64,000 bases of DNA from Paenibacillus tundrae (GTDB taxonomy: Bacteria > Bacillota > Bacilli > Paenibacillales > Paenibacillaceae). The DNA is taken from the NCBI RefSeq assembly GCF_030812775.1, contig NZ_JAUSTI010000011.1, positions 62,001 through 126,000 of the forward strand, given 5' to 3'. Under the pieces are notes generated by a model that worked only from the letters and a program-made list of their open reading frames with translations, was not told the origin of the DNA and made no database searches. Below are positions 27,301 to 35,608 of the stretch, piece by piece (positions within the stretch are counted from its first letter, which is position 1; each line of letters begins with the position of its first letter). The translations under genes were made by a program, and so were the position numbers.

Positions 27301-29863
27301 AATCATTGTAGGGACGGTAAGTGAACCGACGTACCAACATGGCAACTTATTGCCTGGAACAGCACATAAATACCGTGTGCGTGCGTTAACAGAAGAGAAT
27401 ACAGGTGCATGGACAGCTGTCTTATCTCGAAATACACTACCAGGCTCTGTTACGGGCCTCACAGTTACTTCAACAACAAGCGCAGCCATCGCACTCAAAT
27501 GGAATGCAGTGACTGGAGCTACCGGTTATGATCTGGAGATTGACGGTACGGTCGTTCCGGTTAGCGGATTAGTATATACAAAGAGTGGTCTGGGAGCCAA
27601 TACAGAGCATACCTTCCGAATTCGTTCTAAAAATGCTGCTGGCGTTGGGGCATGGAGTGAACTGGTGACAGGTTTAACACAGTTGAGTGTGCCTGTCCTG
27701 AAGGCAGCATCAGTGGAGACGGCAATCACGATTACCTGGCCAGAGGTTACCGATGCGACCAAGTATGAAGTGGAAGCTGATGGGGTTGTCATTGGAACCG
27801 TCACTAATCCTAAATACACTCATGAGGATCTCCTCCCGGGTACTGCCCACAAGTATCGGGTACGCGCATTGACAGATACCAATAGCAGTATCTGGACAGC
27901 GATTTTGACACAAAGCACATTACCGGGATCAGTAACCGGTCTGAACGTAACTTCTGCAACAAGTGCAGCCATTGCACTGAAATGGAATGCAGTGACTGGC
28001 GCTACCGGATATGATCTGGAGATTGATGGCACGGTTGTTTCAGTTAGCGGATTAGTGTATACGAAGAGTGGATTAGGTGCCAATACAGATCACACGTTCC
28101 GGATTCGTTCCAAAAATGCAGCAGGTGTGGGTGCATGGAGTGATCTGTTAGCAGGTACGACACTGCTTACTACACCAGTTCTGAAAGCAACGTCTGAAGA
28201 GACCGCGGTTACATTGACATGGACAGAGGTTAAAGATGCTTCCGCATATGAAGTTGAAGCAGACGGTACCATCGTAGGTACTGTGGATGAGCCGACCTAT
28301 GTGCATAATAAGTTACTTGCAGGAACTGTTCATAAATATCGTGTTAGAGCATTGACGGACACCAATGCCAGTGCTTGGACGGCTGTCCTTACACAAAATA
28401 CAATACCAGGTTCGGTATCAGGACTCAGTACCACTTCGGTGACCAATACAGCCATTGCATTAAAATGGAACGCTGTCACGGGCGCAACTGCATATGATCT
28501 AGAGATTGATGGTGTAGTGGTGCCTGTCTCAGGTGTGGCTTATACCAAAACGGGCTTGATCACCAACACAGAGCATACCTTCCGGATTAGAGCCAAAAAT
28601 GCCGCTGGTGTGGGAGCATGGAGCGATGTCATTCAAGCCAAAACACAGTTTAATACACCGGTATTGAAAGCAACATCAGAAGAAACGGCTATTACTATCA
28701 CGTGGGCAGAAATTAAAGATGCAACGAGTTATGAAATTGAAGCAGACGGAGTTGTAGTCGCTACAGTGACCGAACCTTCATACGTGCATTCTAACCTGCT
28801 TCCTGGCACAATACACACGTATCGGATTCGAGTATTAACGGATGATAATTCTAGCGCATGGACAGCTAAATTAACCCAATCTAGTTTGCCGGGTACAGTG
28901 TCAGCGTTAAGTGTGAACAATGCAACGACTACCGCAATCGCGATGAAGTGGAATGCAGTGACAGGTGCAACAGGCTATGACCTGGAGATTGATGGTCAAG
29001 TCATTTCCGTTTCTAACACAGCCTACACGAAGAGTGGTCTACTCCCTAACACAGAGCATACATTCCGTATCCGCGGCAAAAATGCTGCTGGAACGGGTAC
29101 TTGGGGTGAGATTGTAACAGCCTATACTCAGCTTAGTGTACCAGTTGTCAAAACGACTTCAGAAGAAACAGCAATTACTTTAAACTGGGCTCCGATTGCA
29201 GATGCAACAGCATATGAGATTGAGGCAGATGGAGTCGTTGTAGATCGTGTGAGCGAACCGACATACACGCATCGTGATTTACTTGGTGGAACAGTTCATA
29301 AATATCGTGTGCGTGCATTAACAGAAAATAATAGCAGTGCATGGACAGCTATTTACTCTTCAAGTACATTGCCAGCAGTGGTAGCTGGATTGAGTGTAAA
29401 TACAACGACAGCAAACGGAATTACTATACGATGGAATGCAGCTACAGGAGCAACTGGTTATGACCTTGAGGTTGATGGTGTTGTTGTAGCTGTAACAGGA
29501 ACAACGTATTCACGCAACAACTTTACACCGAACACAGAACACACCTTCCGTATTCGTGCCAAAAATGCGGTTGGTGCAGGTGCTTGGAGTGAAGCTTTGA
29601 TACAGACTACACAACTTGCAACCCCTGTTCTCAAAGGTACCGCGGACAAAACAAGTGTTTCATTGACATGGGATGCCATTGCGGGCACGTCTTCGTATGA
29701 GATCGAAGCAGATGGACAGATTGTCGCAATTACGACGGATCCATCATGGGTACACGTAGAGTTGTTGCCTTCAAGTCTTCACAGATACCGCATCCGGGCA
29801 TTAAATGAGCAAAATACAAGCATCTGGTCTTCAATACTCAGCGTGAGAACGACGTTGAACTAA
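24389..29863 (+). CDS. Giant exported protein of 20 fibronectin type III modules
   Basis: A 1824-aa protein from GTG 24389, 8 bases after AAGGAGAG. A signal peptide (GFYLWTVRLLVFMLVFGQFG, cleavage near GAAASG) precedes a unique ~190-aa N-terminal domain (SSDKDYRYVLSRQGDTLSVN...VQSYEATQLSLVVDADTGKV). Twenty consecutive FnIII modules of ~80 aa then run to the C-terminus. From module 3 on they alternate strictly. Type A opens LPGSVxGLxVT and contains WNAVTGATGYDLEIDGxVV and NTEHTFRIRSKNAAGVGAWS. Type B opens xLxTPVLKAxSEETAIxLTW and contains YEIEADGxIVGTV and GTAHKYRVRALTxxN. No SLH, LPxTG or other anchor is visible, so it may be released or bound through its N-terminal domain. An adhesin or spacer role is inference. 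It sits between comFC and yvyF, which are neighbours in Bacillus. Confidence 0.9.
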   Translation: MVAGRRKNGFYLWTVRLLVFMLVFGQFGVYGGNRAGAAASGTIVSSDKDYRYVLSRQGDTLSVNQVPIDLGWARSYSLSTTGYSFSRSQSIRGTVQDITNVTFGSYTSTYAGKVNNAFLIDFNEVWEYYSVMEFRQYGMEPGYWNNSKVDEFGMETPRYVQSYEATQLSLVVDADTGKVVDFVSNLNPYYIRKAESFNFVKETGTKTPITTVPAMPTNLAATASDTTINVNWNAAEQAVQYEIEENGVAKEPFYGVQYRTAPFKSNTTYTYRVRGVNTIGTGQWSEPFTLTTLLEKPVLKVNAEESKNTIEWKAVEFADRYQLQIDGGTPIELGNVTSYVHEGLEANSTHTYVLRAFSATNESAWSKSVSQLTVPDRADGLKVTDATFNKLTLGWTAVKGATGYDLEINGAVTAVTGTTYSKTGLTANTEYSVRIRPKNAGGAGSWSDSITAITQMNAPVIEANPSQEEIVLVWAAIDGATSYEVETDGVVIGDIKDLIYTHAGLTPGTAHKYRVRAISENNISAWSAIKAQNTLPGSVNGLVVSAATNAAITLKWNVVSGATGYDMEIDGVVVAVTGSTYTKTGLGANTEHTFRIRSKNAAGAGAWSEPVTSRTQFSTPVLKAASENEAITLTWPAIPDATEYEVEADGVLSIVTEPTFTHLNILPGTSHKYRVRVATANNTSAWTTVLTQSTLPDSVAGLTVTTATNTAIAVKWNAVSGATGYDLEIDGTVVPVSGLTYNKTALAANTEHTFRVRSKNTAGVGAWSEVITATTLLNTPVLKAASEETAIQLTWADVADATKYEIEADGIIVGTVNEPTYQHMNLLPGTAHKYRVRALTETNTGAWTAVLSQNTLPGSVTGLNVTSVTNVAIALKWNSVTGATGYDLEIDGTVVPVSGLVYTKNGLGANTDHTFRVRSKNAAGVGAWSEAILSTTMLNTPVLTGTSEETSITLTWPDVTDATKYEIEADGIIVGTVSEPTYQHGNLLPGTAHKYRVRALTEENTGAWTAVLSRNTLPGSVTGLTVTSTTSAAIALKWNAVTGATGYDLEIDGTVVPVSGLVYTKSGLGANTEHTFRIRSKNAAGVGAWSELVTGLTQLSVPVLKAASVETAITITWPEVTDATKYEVEADGVVIGTVTNPKYTHEDLLPGTAHKYRVRALTDTNSSIWTAILTQSTLPGSVTGLNVTSATSAAIALKWNAVTGATGYDLEIDGTVVSVSGLVYTKSGLGANTDHTFRIRSKNAAGVGAWSDLLAGTTLLTTPVLKATSEETAVTLTWTEVKDASAYEVEADGTIVGTVDEPTYVHNKLLAGTVHKYRVRALTDTNASAWTAVLTQNTIPGSVSGLSTTSVTNTAIALKWNAVTGATAYDLEIDGVVVPVSGVAYTKTGLITNTEHTFRIRAKNAAGVGAWSDVIQAKTQFNTPVLKATSEETAITITWAEIKDATSYEIEADGVVVATVTEPSYVHSNLLPGTIHTYRIRVLTDDNSSAWTAKLTQSSLPGTVSALSVNNATTTAIAMKWNAVTGATGYDLEIDGQVISVSNTAYTKSGLLPNTEHTFRIRGKNAAGTGTWGEIVTAYTQLSVPVVKTTSEETAITLNWAPIADATAYEIEADGVVVDRVSEPTYTHRDLLGGTVHKYRVRALTENNSSAWTAIYSSSTLPAVVAGLSVNTTTANGITIRWNAATGATGYDLEVDGVVVAVTGTTYSRNNFTPNTEHTFRIRAKNAVGAGAWSEALIQTTQLATPVLKGTADKTSVSLTWDAIAGTSSYEIEADGQIVAITTDPSWVHVELLPSSLHRYRIRALNEQNTSIWSSILSVRTTLN
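25020..29860 (+). repeat. Tandem FnIII-coding array, ~490-bp A+B super-repeat
   Basis: Twenty FnIII modules, alternating A/B types from module 3 onward, give about nine super-repeats of roughly 490 bases. Amino-acid identity between copies is high while synonymous positions differ, so the array seems old and under protein-level selection rather than recently amplified. Confidence 0.85.
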
Positions 29864-29982
29864 CGTCCATACTGTCTTGGATGTTAAGTTTTCCCTTGAT
29901 ATTGAGGCTGGGTGGTACTTCTTTTTATAGAAGTTTCACACATACGCAGGATAAATTTATGAAAGATTAGATTAAAACATTT

Positions 29983-30033
29983 GAAAGAGAGGAATAAGGT
30001 TGCGTAGTTATGCACCATATTCCTCTCTTTTAT
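29983..30033 (+). terminator. Rho-independent terminator after the FnIII gene
   Basis: AAAGAGAGGAATA (from 29984) pairs perfectly with TATTCCTCTCTTT (to 30030). The 22-base loop itself contains a small GGT..ACC stem. A T-rich tail follows. Confidence 0.9.
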
Positions 30034-30125
30034 TTCGCAAAACCCTATGGACTTGATGTGAGAAAATAAGGTAATCTATATGTATTATCCAATCGGAATG
30101 AAAGTGTGAGAGGGGCGTTTAAGCG

Positions 30126-30533
30126 ATGAATCTGGGTAACTGTCCTCGCTGTGGTAGACTATATGCAATAAATATCCGGGAAGTTTGCACAAACTGTATT
30201 AAAGAAATAGAGGTAGAATACCAGACTTGTGTAGACTATCTACGTGAGAATAAAGGTGCTAACATTCAGGAATTGTCTGATGCAACGGACATTTCGATTA
30301 AGCAGATCACCAAGTTCATCCGTGAGGGACGAATTTCCATCGAAAACGCCCCGAATATGATGTATCCTTGTGAAGTATGCGGAACCTTGATTCGTGAAGG
30401 TCATATGTGCGATTCCTGCCGTAGCCGATTGACCAAAGACTTGGCTGGAGCAGCCCGTGAAGTAGGTCAGAAGGAGAACAATAATATAGGCGGACGAACC
30501 TATAATGCTGTCGACAAACTGCGCGATTCATAG
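30126..30533 (+). CDS. yvyF: Flagellar operon protein YvyF (TIGR03826 type)
   Basis: A 135-aa protein, first gene of the late-flagellar block. An N-terminal zinc pair CPRCGRLY...CTNC (residues 5-23) and a C-terminal pair CEVCG...CDSC (~80-98) flank a winged-helix-like middle (NIQELSDATDISIKQITKFI). This arrangement of zinc ribbon, helix-turn-helix and zinc ribbon is typical of YvyF, a conserved Bacillales protein next to flgM of uncertain role, probably regulatory. ATG 30126 follows GAGAGGGG. A terminator separates it from flgM. Confidence 0.88.
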   Translation: MNLGNCPRCGRLYAINIREVCTNCIKEIEVEYQTCVDYLRENKGANIQELSDATDISIKQITKFIREGRISIENAPNMMYPCEVCGTLIREGHMCDSCRSRLTKDLAGAAREVGQKENNNIGGRTYNAVDKLRDS

Positions 30534-30583
30534 GAATCAGGGCTTAATTACAAGTTTTGCTATAACAAATGTTTTGGAACGTA

Positions 30584-30617
30584 CCGATAAACTTATTAAA
30601 GATTATCGGTTTTTTTT
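30584..30617 (+). terminator. Rho-independent terminator between yvyF and flgM
   Basis: CCGATAA (30584-30590) pairs with TTATCGG (30603-30609), 12-base loop, eight T. Confidence 0.85.
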
Positions 30618-30798
30618 ATTATCCTAATGATTTGATAACGTAAAGATAAAGTAAGAAAAACGAATATCGATGTAAACCAAGGAAGAAAGACCACAATGTA
30701 GTAGTAGTTTTTCTGATGATTAGAGAATCTTCGGCATGGCTGATAACGTAAAATTCTATAATCTAAAAAATTCTAAGGTGGAAGGAAGTGTAGTTCAC

Positions 30799-31083
30799 AT
30801 GAAGATCAATGAACCAAATCGAATTGGTGCTATCAATTCATATCAGAGGAACGTTGAATCCAATCAGCAGGCTGAGGCTAAGAAAAGCCGCCGTAAGGAC
30901 GAGGTATCCATTTCTCCGGAGGCGATGAAGATGCTTGAGGAACAAGGTCGTACACAGGATGTGGGGCGTTTGGAGCGTATCCAACAGTTGAAAGAGCAAG
31001 TGAGCTCAGGAACATACCAGGTAGACAGCAGTAAACTTGCCGACAAGTTGCTGCCGTACTTTAAGTCTTTTGATAAGGAATAG
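30799..31083 (+). CDS. flgM: Anti-sigma-D factor FlgM
   Basis: A 94-aa inhibitor that holds SigD inactive until the hook-basal body is complete. ATG 30799 is chosen because GGTGGAAGGAAG lies upstream and the family's typical start MKINEPNRIGAINSY falls exactly there; an in-frame ATG at 30736 is too far upstream. The C-terminal sigma-binding helices are present: KDEVSISPEAMKMLEEQ and VGRLERIQQLKEQVSSGTYQ, followed by DSSKLADKLLPYF. A weak SigD-like promoter (TAAA 30647-30650, N15, ATCGATGT 30666-30673, 5/8 match) could drive it. flgN starts 11 bases later. Confidence 0.95.
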   Translation: MKINEPNRIGAINSYQRNVESNQQAEAKKSRRKDEVSISPEAMKMLEEQGRTQDVGRLERIQQLKEQVSSGTYQVDSSKLADKLLPYFKSFDKE

Positions 31084-31094
31084 GTGATTATGTA

Positions 31095-31598
31095 ATGGCA
31101 GCACTGGACAGATTAATTGCAGTATTGCAGCAGATGGAACAAAGTCACCGCGACATGCTGGCACTTAGCGAGATCAAGAGACAGGTGATCGTCAAGAACG
31201 ATGTGGATGAACTCATTGCCGTTCTGAACAAGGAATCTAGGTTTATGAAGCAGCAGGAGCCATTGGAGACTGAACGACAGCGTGCTGTGCACGAACTGCT
31301 TCAGGAGCGGGGAATCAAATCCATGTTGAATCTGAACATTACCGAAATTTCCAAATTGATTTTTGATCCGGCTGACAAGCAGCGATTACTCGAGGTTCAG
31401 AAGAAGCTTGCGGGAACATTACAAGAATTGAAGGGAATTAACCAATTGAATCAAAAGCTGATCGAGCAGTCCTTGATGTTTATCGACCTTTCGATGGACA
31501 TCTTCGCTTCAAGACCAGAACAGGATGCCACATACCAGCATCCTGCCGATAAGAACGGCAATCCAGGGCGAATCGGTCTGTTTGACACGCGCGCCTGA
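31095..31598 (+). CDS. flgN: FlgN-type flagellar export chaperone
   Basis: A 167-aa, almost fully helical protein of the FlgN (YvyG) family. It chaperones the hook-filament junction proteins FlgK and FlgL, encoded directly downstream. Visible are the long amphipathic helices ALDRLIAVLQQMEQSHRDML, EIKRQVIVKNDVDELIAVLN and the coiled coil LLEVQKKLAGTLQELKGINQ. The start is ATG 31095 after AGGTGAT. The last ~25 residues (QDATYQHPADKNGNPGRIGL) are disordered. flgM-flgN-flgK-flgL order is standard. Confidence 0.92.
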   Translation: MAALDRLIAVLQQMEQSHRDMLALSEIKRQVIVKNDVDELIAVLNKESRFMKQQEPLETERQRAVHELLQERGIKSMLNLNITEISKLIFDPADKQRLLEVQKKLAGTLQELKGINQLNQKLIEQSLMFIDLSMDIFASRPEQDATYQHPADKNGNPGRIGLFDTRA

Positions 31599-31616
31599 AC
31601 ATTAGGGGGAAACTAA

Positions 31617-33155
31617 GTGGCATCTACATTTCATTCAATCGAAACGGCTAAACGCAGTTTGTTCACACAGACGACAGCTCTTAGCACGACAGGCCATAAC
31701 GTAGCGAATGCGAATACGGAAGGGTACTCACGTCAGAAGGTAAATATGCAGGCAGCCATTCCTATGGAGCCGTTTGCATTCTTGCACTCGACAACACCAG
31801 GACAGCTCGGTACAGGGGTGGAGTTTGACTCTATCACGCGTGTACGTGAGAAATTCCTCGATGACCAATACCGCAATGAGAACACCAACTTCGGAAGCTG
31901 GTCCATCCAACGTGATACCTTGGAGAAGCTCGAAGCGATTGTAAATGAACCATCAAATACAGGCTTCCGAACGGTAATGGATAACTTCTATAAATCATGG
32001 TCTGATCTGAGTAAAAATCCAGAAGATGTTACAGCACGCCGAATTGTAAAAGAAACGACGCTAGCTTTGACGGATGCGATGAATCAGATCAGTCGTCAAT
32101 TGAATGCACTAAGTGAGGATTTGGATAGTAATATTGCAGTTAAAGCTAATGAGATCCAGGGCTACCTGGGGAATATAGCGAACCTGAATAGTGCCATTGT
32201 GAAAGTCGAGTCGCTAGGTGACAATGCCAACGACTTACGTGACCAACGTGACTTAATGGCAGATAAGCTATCCAAAATTATGAATATTACAGTTACAGAT
32301 TCTCCACAAGGCTACCAGATTCAAATGAATGGACAGGCGCTTGTTACAGGTGGAGCTGTACAGGTTCCTGTAGATCCAGCCTTTTTGAACACGGCTTATA
32401 CAGCGGGAACCTTAACTAATGGTGAAGTTCACGGCATGATCAAGTCCAGAGATACATTGGTAAGTGATTATCGGAAGCAAATGGATGAATTGGCGAATAC
32501 ACTCGCGAATGGGGATATCGAAATCACACTTCCTGCAGGATCGGTTGTACCTGCTACGAATGCCTTAGGACTTGCTGGTGGCGCTTTAGCGACAGATACG
32601 AAGGTGACTGTAAAAGGACTCAATGGTCTGCATCAGCTAGGGTATACGATGGATGGTACAACCACCCCAGGTCTACCTTTCTTCACAGCAATGGACGGCG
32701 GAACAACCATTACTGCTGGAAATATCTCGCTAAACGCAGAAATTCTGGCTGATCCGAACAAGATTGCGACTTCACTTCGCACAACAGATGCTTCTGGCAC
32801 GGAGACTGTAATCAAAGGGAACAACACACTCGCCATCTTGCTTGCTAATCTGAAAGATACACCGATGAAATCAGCAGATGGTTTGCGCAATGCAACCATT
32901 GGTGCTCAATTTAGTGCAATTGTTGGACAGTTAGGGGTACAGTCTCAAGAAGCTGCGCGTCAGACATCTAACTCGGAATTTTTAGTAGAACAGGTGGACA
33001 CTCGTCGTCAATCCGTTAGTGGTGTGTCATTGGATGAAGAAATGGCTAATATGATCAAATTCCAGCATGCCTATAGCGCATCTGCACGCTTTATGACCAC
33101 ATATGATCAACTGCTTGATAAATTAATTAACTCTACCGGTATGGTAGGCAGATAA
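31617..33155 (+). CDS. flgK: Flagellar hook-associated protein 1 (FlgK)
   Basis: A 512-aa secreted junction protein between hook and filament. It starts at GTG 31617 after AGGGGG. The N-terminal rod motif is clear: FHSIETAKRSLFTQTTALST and GHNVANANTEGYSRQKV. The coiled-coil region includes SDLSKNPEDVTARRIVKETT, and the C-terminal D0 helix SGVSLDEEMANMIKFQHAYS runs through to the end. Length and both termini fit the family. It is exported by the flagellar type III apparatus, so it has no signal peptide. Confidence 0.96.
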   Translation: MASTFHSIETAKRSLFTQTTALSTTGHNVANANTEGYSRQKVNMQAAIPMEPFAFLHSTTPGQLGTGVEFDSITRVREKFLDDQYRNENTNFGSWSIQRDTLEKLEAIVNEPSNTGFRTVMDNFYKSWSDLSKNPEDVTARRIVKETTLALTDAMNQISRQLNALSEDLDSNIAVKANEIQGYLGNIANLNSAIVKVESLGDNANDLRDQRDLMADKLSKIMNITVTDSPQGYQIQMNGQALVTGGAVQVPVDPAFLNTAYTAGTLTNGEVHGMIKSRDTLVSDYRKQMDELANTLANGDIEITLPAGSVVPATNALGLAGGALATDTKVTVKGLNGLHQLGYTMDGTTTPGLPFFTAMDGGTTITAGNISLNAEILADPNKIATSLRTTDASGTETVIKGNNTLAILLANLKDTPMKSADGLRNATIGAQFSAIVGQLGVQSQEAARQTSNSEFLVEQVDTRRQSVSGVSLDEEMANMIKFQHAYSASARFMTTYDQLLDKLINSTGMVGR

Positions 33156-33179
33156 TAGGAAGGAGTGACTTAAGAATCC

Positions 33180-34100
33180 ATGAGAATAACGAATAATATG
33201 CTCAGTTCACAACTGCTTCTGAACCTGAACCGTAATGCACAACAGATGAATAATACACAGACTCAACTTGCAACAGGTCGTAAAATCAACAAGCCTTCTG
33301 ATGATCCTGTAGGGATTACATACTCCCTTCGGTATCGAGCTGAATTGTCTTCTAATGAACAATTTCAGAAAAATGTAGATAGTGCAGTATCCTGGCTAGA
33401 ATTCAATGATACCGTAATGAATCAAGCGGGTAATGTGGTTCAGCGTCTGCGTGAGTTGACGGTTCAGGCATCGACTGGGACGAATCCTCAGTCCGCACTG
33501 GATAGTATCAAAGAAGAGGTGAGTCAACTTAAGGAACAGCTTATTGATATTTCCAACAGTAAGCTTAACGGCAAGTATATATTTAACGGTGAAACCTATG
33601 ACGTGAAGCCTTATGATTTCCCGACTAATGCAGATGGGACGATGGATACAACTACAGCTACATCAATCATTACAGATAAAGGGAAAATTAATTTTATTGT
33701 TGGTGAGAGCGTACAGCTACCGATAAATGTGAGTGGAAATGAAGTGTTTGGTACTTCTACGGAAGAAGATAATTTATTTGGTATCATGAACAATATCATG
33801 AAGGCATTGGGCAGTGGTAACAAGACAGAACTTTCCAATCAGTTGGGAAATATCGATAGTCGTATGGATAAGATGTTAGCGATCCGTTCTGAAATTGGTG
33901 CAAAAACGAACCGTGTTGACTTGATGGCAGGCCGCTTAGACGATTTGGGCATAAACTTAACGAATCTTCAAGCCAAAGTTGAGGATGCTGATTATGCGGA
34001 ACTTGCGATGCAATCTAAAATTCAGGAAAATATCTATAATGCTTCCTTGTCAGCGGGGGCCAAAATCATCTCTCCATCGTTAGTAGACTTCCTGAGATAG
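33180..34100 (+). CDS. flgL: Flagellar hook-associated protein 3 (FlgL)
   Basis: A 306-aa flagellin-like junction protein. ATG 33180 follows AGGAAGGAG. The N-terminus MRITNNMLSSQLLLNLNRN and QLATGRKINKPSDDPVGITY are diagnostic of FlgL. The C-terminal helix LQAKVEDADYAELAMQSKIQ matches the flagellin D0 region. It lies 24 bases after flgK, in the same operon. Confidence 0.96.
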   Translation: MRITNNMLSSQLLLNLNRNAQQMNNTQTQLATGRKINKPSDDPVGITYSLRYRAELSSNEQFQKNVDSAVSWLEFNDTVMNQAGNVVQRLRELTVQASTGTNPQSALDSIKEEVSQLKEQLIDISNSKLNGKYIFNGETYDVKPYDFPTNADGTMDTTTATSIITDKGKINFIVGESVQLPINVSGNEVFGTSTEEDNLFGIMNNIMKALGSGNKTELSNQLGNIDSRMDKMLAIRSEIGAKTNRVDLMAGRLDDLGINLTNLQAKVEDADYAELAMQSKIQENIYNASLSAGAKIISPSLVDFLR

Positions 34101-34115
34101 AAGGAGGATGTATCT

Positions 34116-34685
34116 TTGAGTACTCTTCCAATTGTTCAAATTAGAACAACGCCATCGTTATTAAGTATAGATGCCGATCTTGGCCAATTTTCTATACGTC
34201 AGCCCAAAGCAGATGTGCAACTCAATACTAAACCTTCTAAATTAACGGTAGAGAGTCATCCTATTCGACTGAATGTAGATCAATCCAAGGCGTTCTCTGC
34301 ATACACTGGCGGAAATATGATAGATATGAATGCGAGGATATATTCAGGTATTGAACAGCAATTCCTGCAAAATATGGCCAATCGCGTACAACAGGGCAAT
34401 CAATTGGCAGCTATTCACAAACCGGGTAACACGATTGCTAATATCATAGGTACGGACTGGCAACCACAGCCTTTCCCTGAGACTCGAACTCCTGCATCAT
34501 TTGATAACGTAGATATTCGTATTGAAACAAGACCGCCTGATATTCGTTTTCAAGCCGCTGTCTCAGAAATGAATGTTACGGTCAACAGACCTGAGATTGA
34601 ATACCAGAGGGGAAAGCTCGATATCTATGTTAAGCAGTATGCATCAATTCAATATACTCCACCTACTGTAGATATGGGGTTATAA
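34116..34685 (+). CDS. YviE-type DUF6470 flagellar-locus protein
   Basis: A 189-aa protein from TTG 34116 behind AAGGAGGATG. The N-terminal half repeats short amphipathic strands with internal similarity (VQIRTTPSLLSIDADLGQFS, QPKADVQLNTKPSKLTVESH). The family is conserved between flgL and fliW in Bacillales (YviE), with unknown function. The C-terminal half again has strand repeats (PDIRFQAAVSEMNVTVNRPE). No signal peptide. A terminator-like hairpin follows before fliW. Confidence 0.85.
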   Translation: MSTLPIVQIRTTPSLLSIDADLGQFSIRQPKADVQLNTKPSKLTVESHPIRLNVDQSKAFSAYTGGNMIDMNARIYSGIEQQFLQNMANRVQQGNQLAAIHKPGNTIANIIGTDWQPQPFPETRTPASFDNVDIRIETRPPDIRFQAAVSEMNVTVNRPEIEYQRGKLDIYVKQYASIQYTPPTVDMGL

Positions 34686-34698
34686 GATATAATGTAGA

Positions 34699-34738
34699 GC
34701 TATAGACGGTCTCTGATACAGTCCTCTATGGCTTTTTT
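34699..34738 (+). terminator. Rho-independent terminator between yviE and fliW
   Basis: GCTATAGA (34699-34706) pairs with TCTATGGC (34725-34732), one G-U pair, then six T. It would separate fliW-csrA from the flgM-yviE transcript at least in part. Confidence 0.75.
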
Positions 34739-34770
34739 CTAATCAATTTTTGCCGAGGGAGGCGTTTGTC

Positions 34771-35217
34771 ATTCATATCCAAACAAGCATATGGGGAGAA
34801 ATAGAAGTTAAAGAAGAAGATATATTTAAGTTTCCTAAAGGTTTACCGGGATTCGAGGAAAAAACAGAATTTACATTAATCCCATGGGAGGATACGCCTT
34901 TTAGTTATTTGCAGTCGATACAAGAGCCTGGACTTTCATTTTTGTTAGTAAGTCCATTTGTGTTTATGCCTAGCTATAGTTTTGAACTGGCCGACATAGA
35001 CAAAGAAGAGCTCGCGATTGAAGATCAAGTCACTGTATACACAATTGTTACAATACATTCTCAGGCGAATAGATCTACAATGAATTTGCTAGCACCGATT
35101 GTTTTGAATCCTGAAAATCGCCTAGGTAAACAGGTTATACTTCATCAATCTGGTTACGAACCACGCCATCTCATTTGGGCTGAAGAAGAGAAGACCTCAG
35201 TGAAGGGTGGGGTATAA
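34771..35217 (+). CDS. fliW: Flagellar assembly factor FliW (apparent ATT start)
   Basis: FliW binds either flagellin or CsrA. When flagellin is exported, freed FliW sequesters CsrA and relieves hag translation. The protein is 148 aa if initiated at ATT 34771, eight bases after GGAGG (34758-34762). The only standard in-frame start upstream, TTG 34750, lies before that ribosome-binding site and has none of its own. From ATT, the reading [13 protein letters not shown] has the length to the conserved Gly expected for FliW N-termini. Family motifs include [29 protein letters not shown] and [17 protein letters not shown]. The stop lies one base before the csrA ATG, so the two are translationally coupled. 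Confidence 0.93.
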   Translation: MHIQTSIWGEIEVKEEDIFKFPKGLPGFEEKTEFTLIPWEDTPFSYLQSIQEPGLSFLLVSPFVFMPSYSFELADIDKEELAIEDQVTVYTIVTIHSQANRSTMNLLAPIVLNPENRLGKQVILHQSGYEPRHLIWAEEEKTSVKGGV

Positions 35218-35218
35218 C

Positions 35219-35464
35219 ATGCTGGTTTTATCACGGAAAAAGGGTGAATCTATTATCATTCAAGATAATATTGAAGTTACAATATTATCTGTAGAGGGTG
35301 ATACGGTGCGTATTGGAATTTCAGCACCTAAACATATTGATATCTTCAGACAAGAAGTATATCAATCTATTCAGGAGACAAACAGAGAGTCTGCAACACC
35401 TCTTGCAGCTAACGTTGAAGCATTTATGGAACGTCTTCGAAATAGTGGCAACAAAAAAGAATAA
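35219..35464 (+). CDS. csrA: Carbon storage regulator / flagellin translation repressor CsrA
   Basis: An 81-aa RNA-binding homodimer that blocks the hag Shine-Dalgarno sequence. ATG 35219 is one base after the fliW stop; AAGGGTGGGG upstream serves as the ribosome-binding site. The canonical start [20 protein letters not shown] carries the RNA-binding Arg6, and the core [18 protein letters not shown] carries the second contact Arg. The extended C-terminal tail (~20 residues) is of the Gram-positive type that FliW contacts. Its predicted target is the hairpin ~100 bases downstream in the hag leader. Confidence 0.97.
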   Translation: MLVLSRKKGESIIIQDNIEVTILSVEGDTVRIGISAPKHIDIFRQEVYQSIQETNRESATPLAANVEAFMERLRNSGNKKE

Positions 35465-35482
35465 AAAAATTCCAATTTGCTA

Positions 35483-35510
35483 TAAACACTTGCTCTCCTC
35501 CTGTCGATAT
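35483..35510 (+). promoter_or_regulatory. Sigma-D promoter of hag
   Basis: TAAA (35483-35486), 16-base spacer, GTCGATAT (35503-35510), 7 of 8 to GCCGATAT. It leaves a structured leader of about 90 bases before the hag ATG. Confidence 0.85.
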
Positions 35511-35561
35511 ATAATTTAGACGCTGCTTCGGCAGGGCGGCCGACCTTAATGTCGCGGCGTT

Positions 35562-35600
35562 TACCACAAGGATGTGGTACTAACTTATTTTCAGGGAGGA
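35562..35600 (+). promoter_or_regulatory. Paired CsrA-binding sites in the hag leader
   Basis: Site one is a perfect 7-bp hairpin, TACCACA-AGGA-TGTGGTA (35562-35579), presenting GGA in the loop. It contains ACAAGGATGT, an exact match to the CsrA consensus ACARGGAUGU. Site two is the Shine-Dalgarno itself, CAGGGAGGA (35592-35600). A CsrA dimer bridging both would hide the ribosome-binding site, as in B. subtilis hag. Confidence 0.88.
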
Positions 35601-35608
35601 ACTATCTA

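Noticed and set aside
30641..30673. SigD promoter for flgM
   Set aside because: Only 5 of 8 positions in the -10; mentioned under flgM but not called as a separate site.
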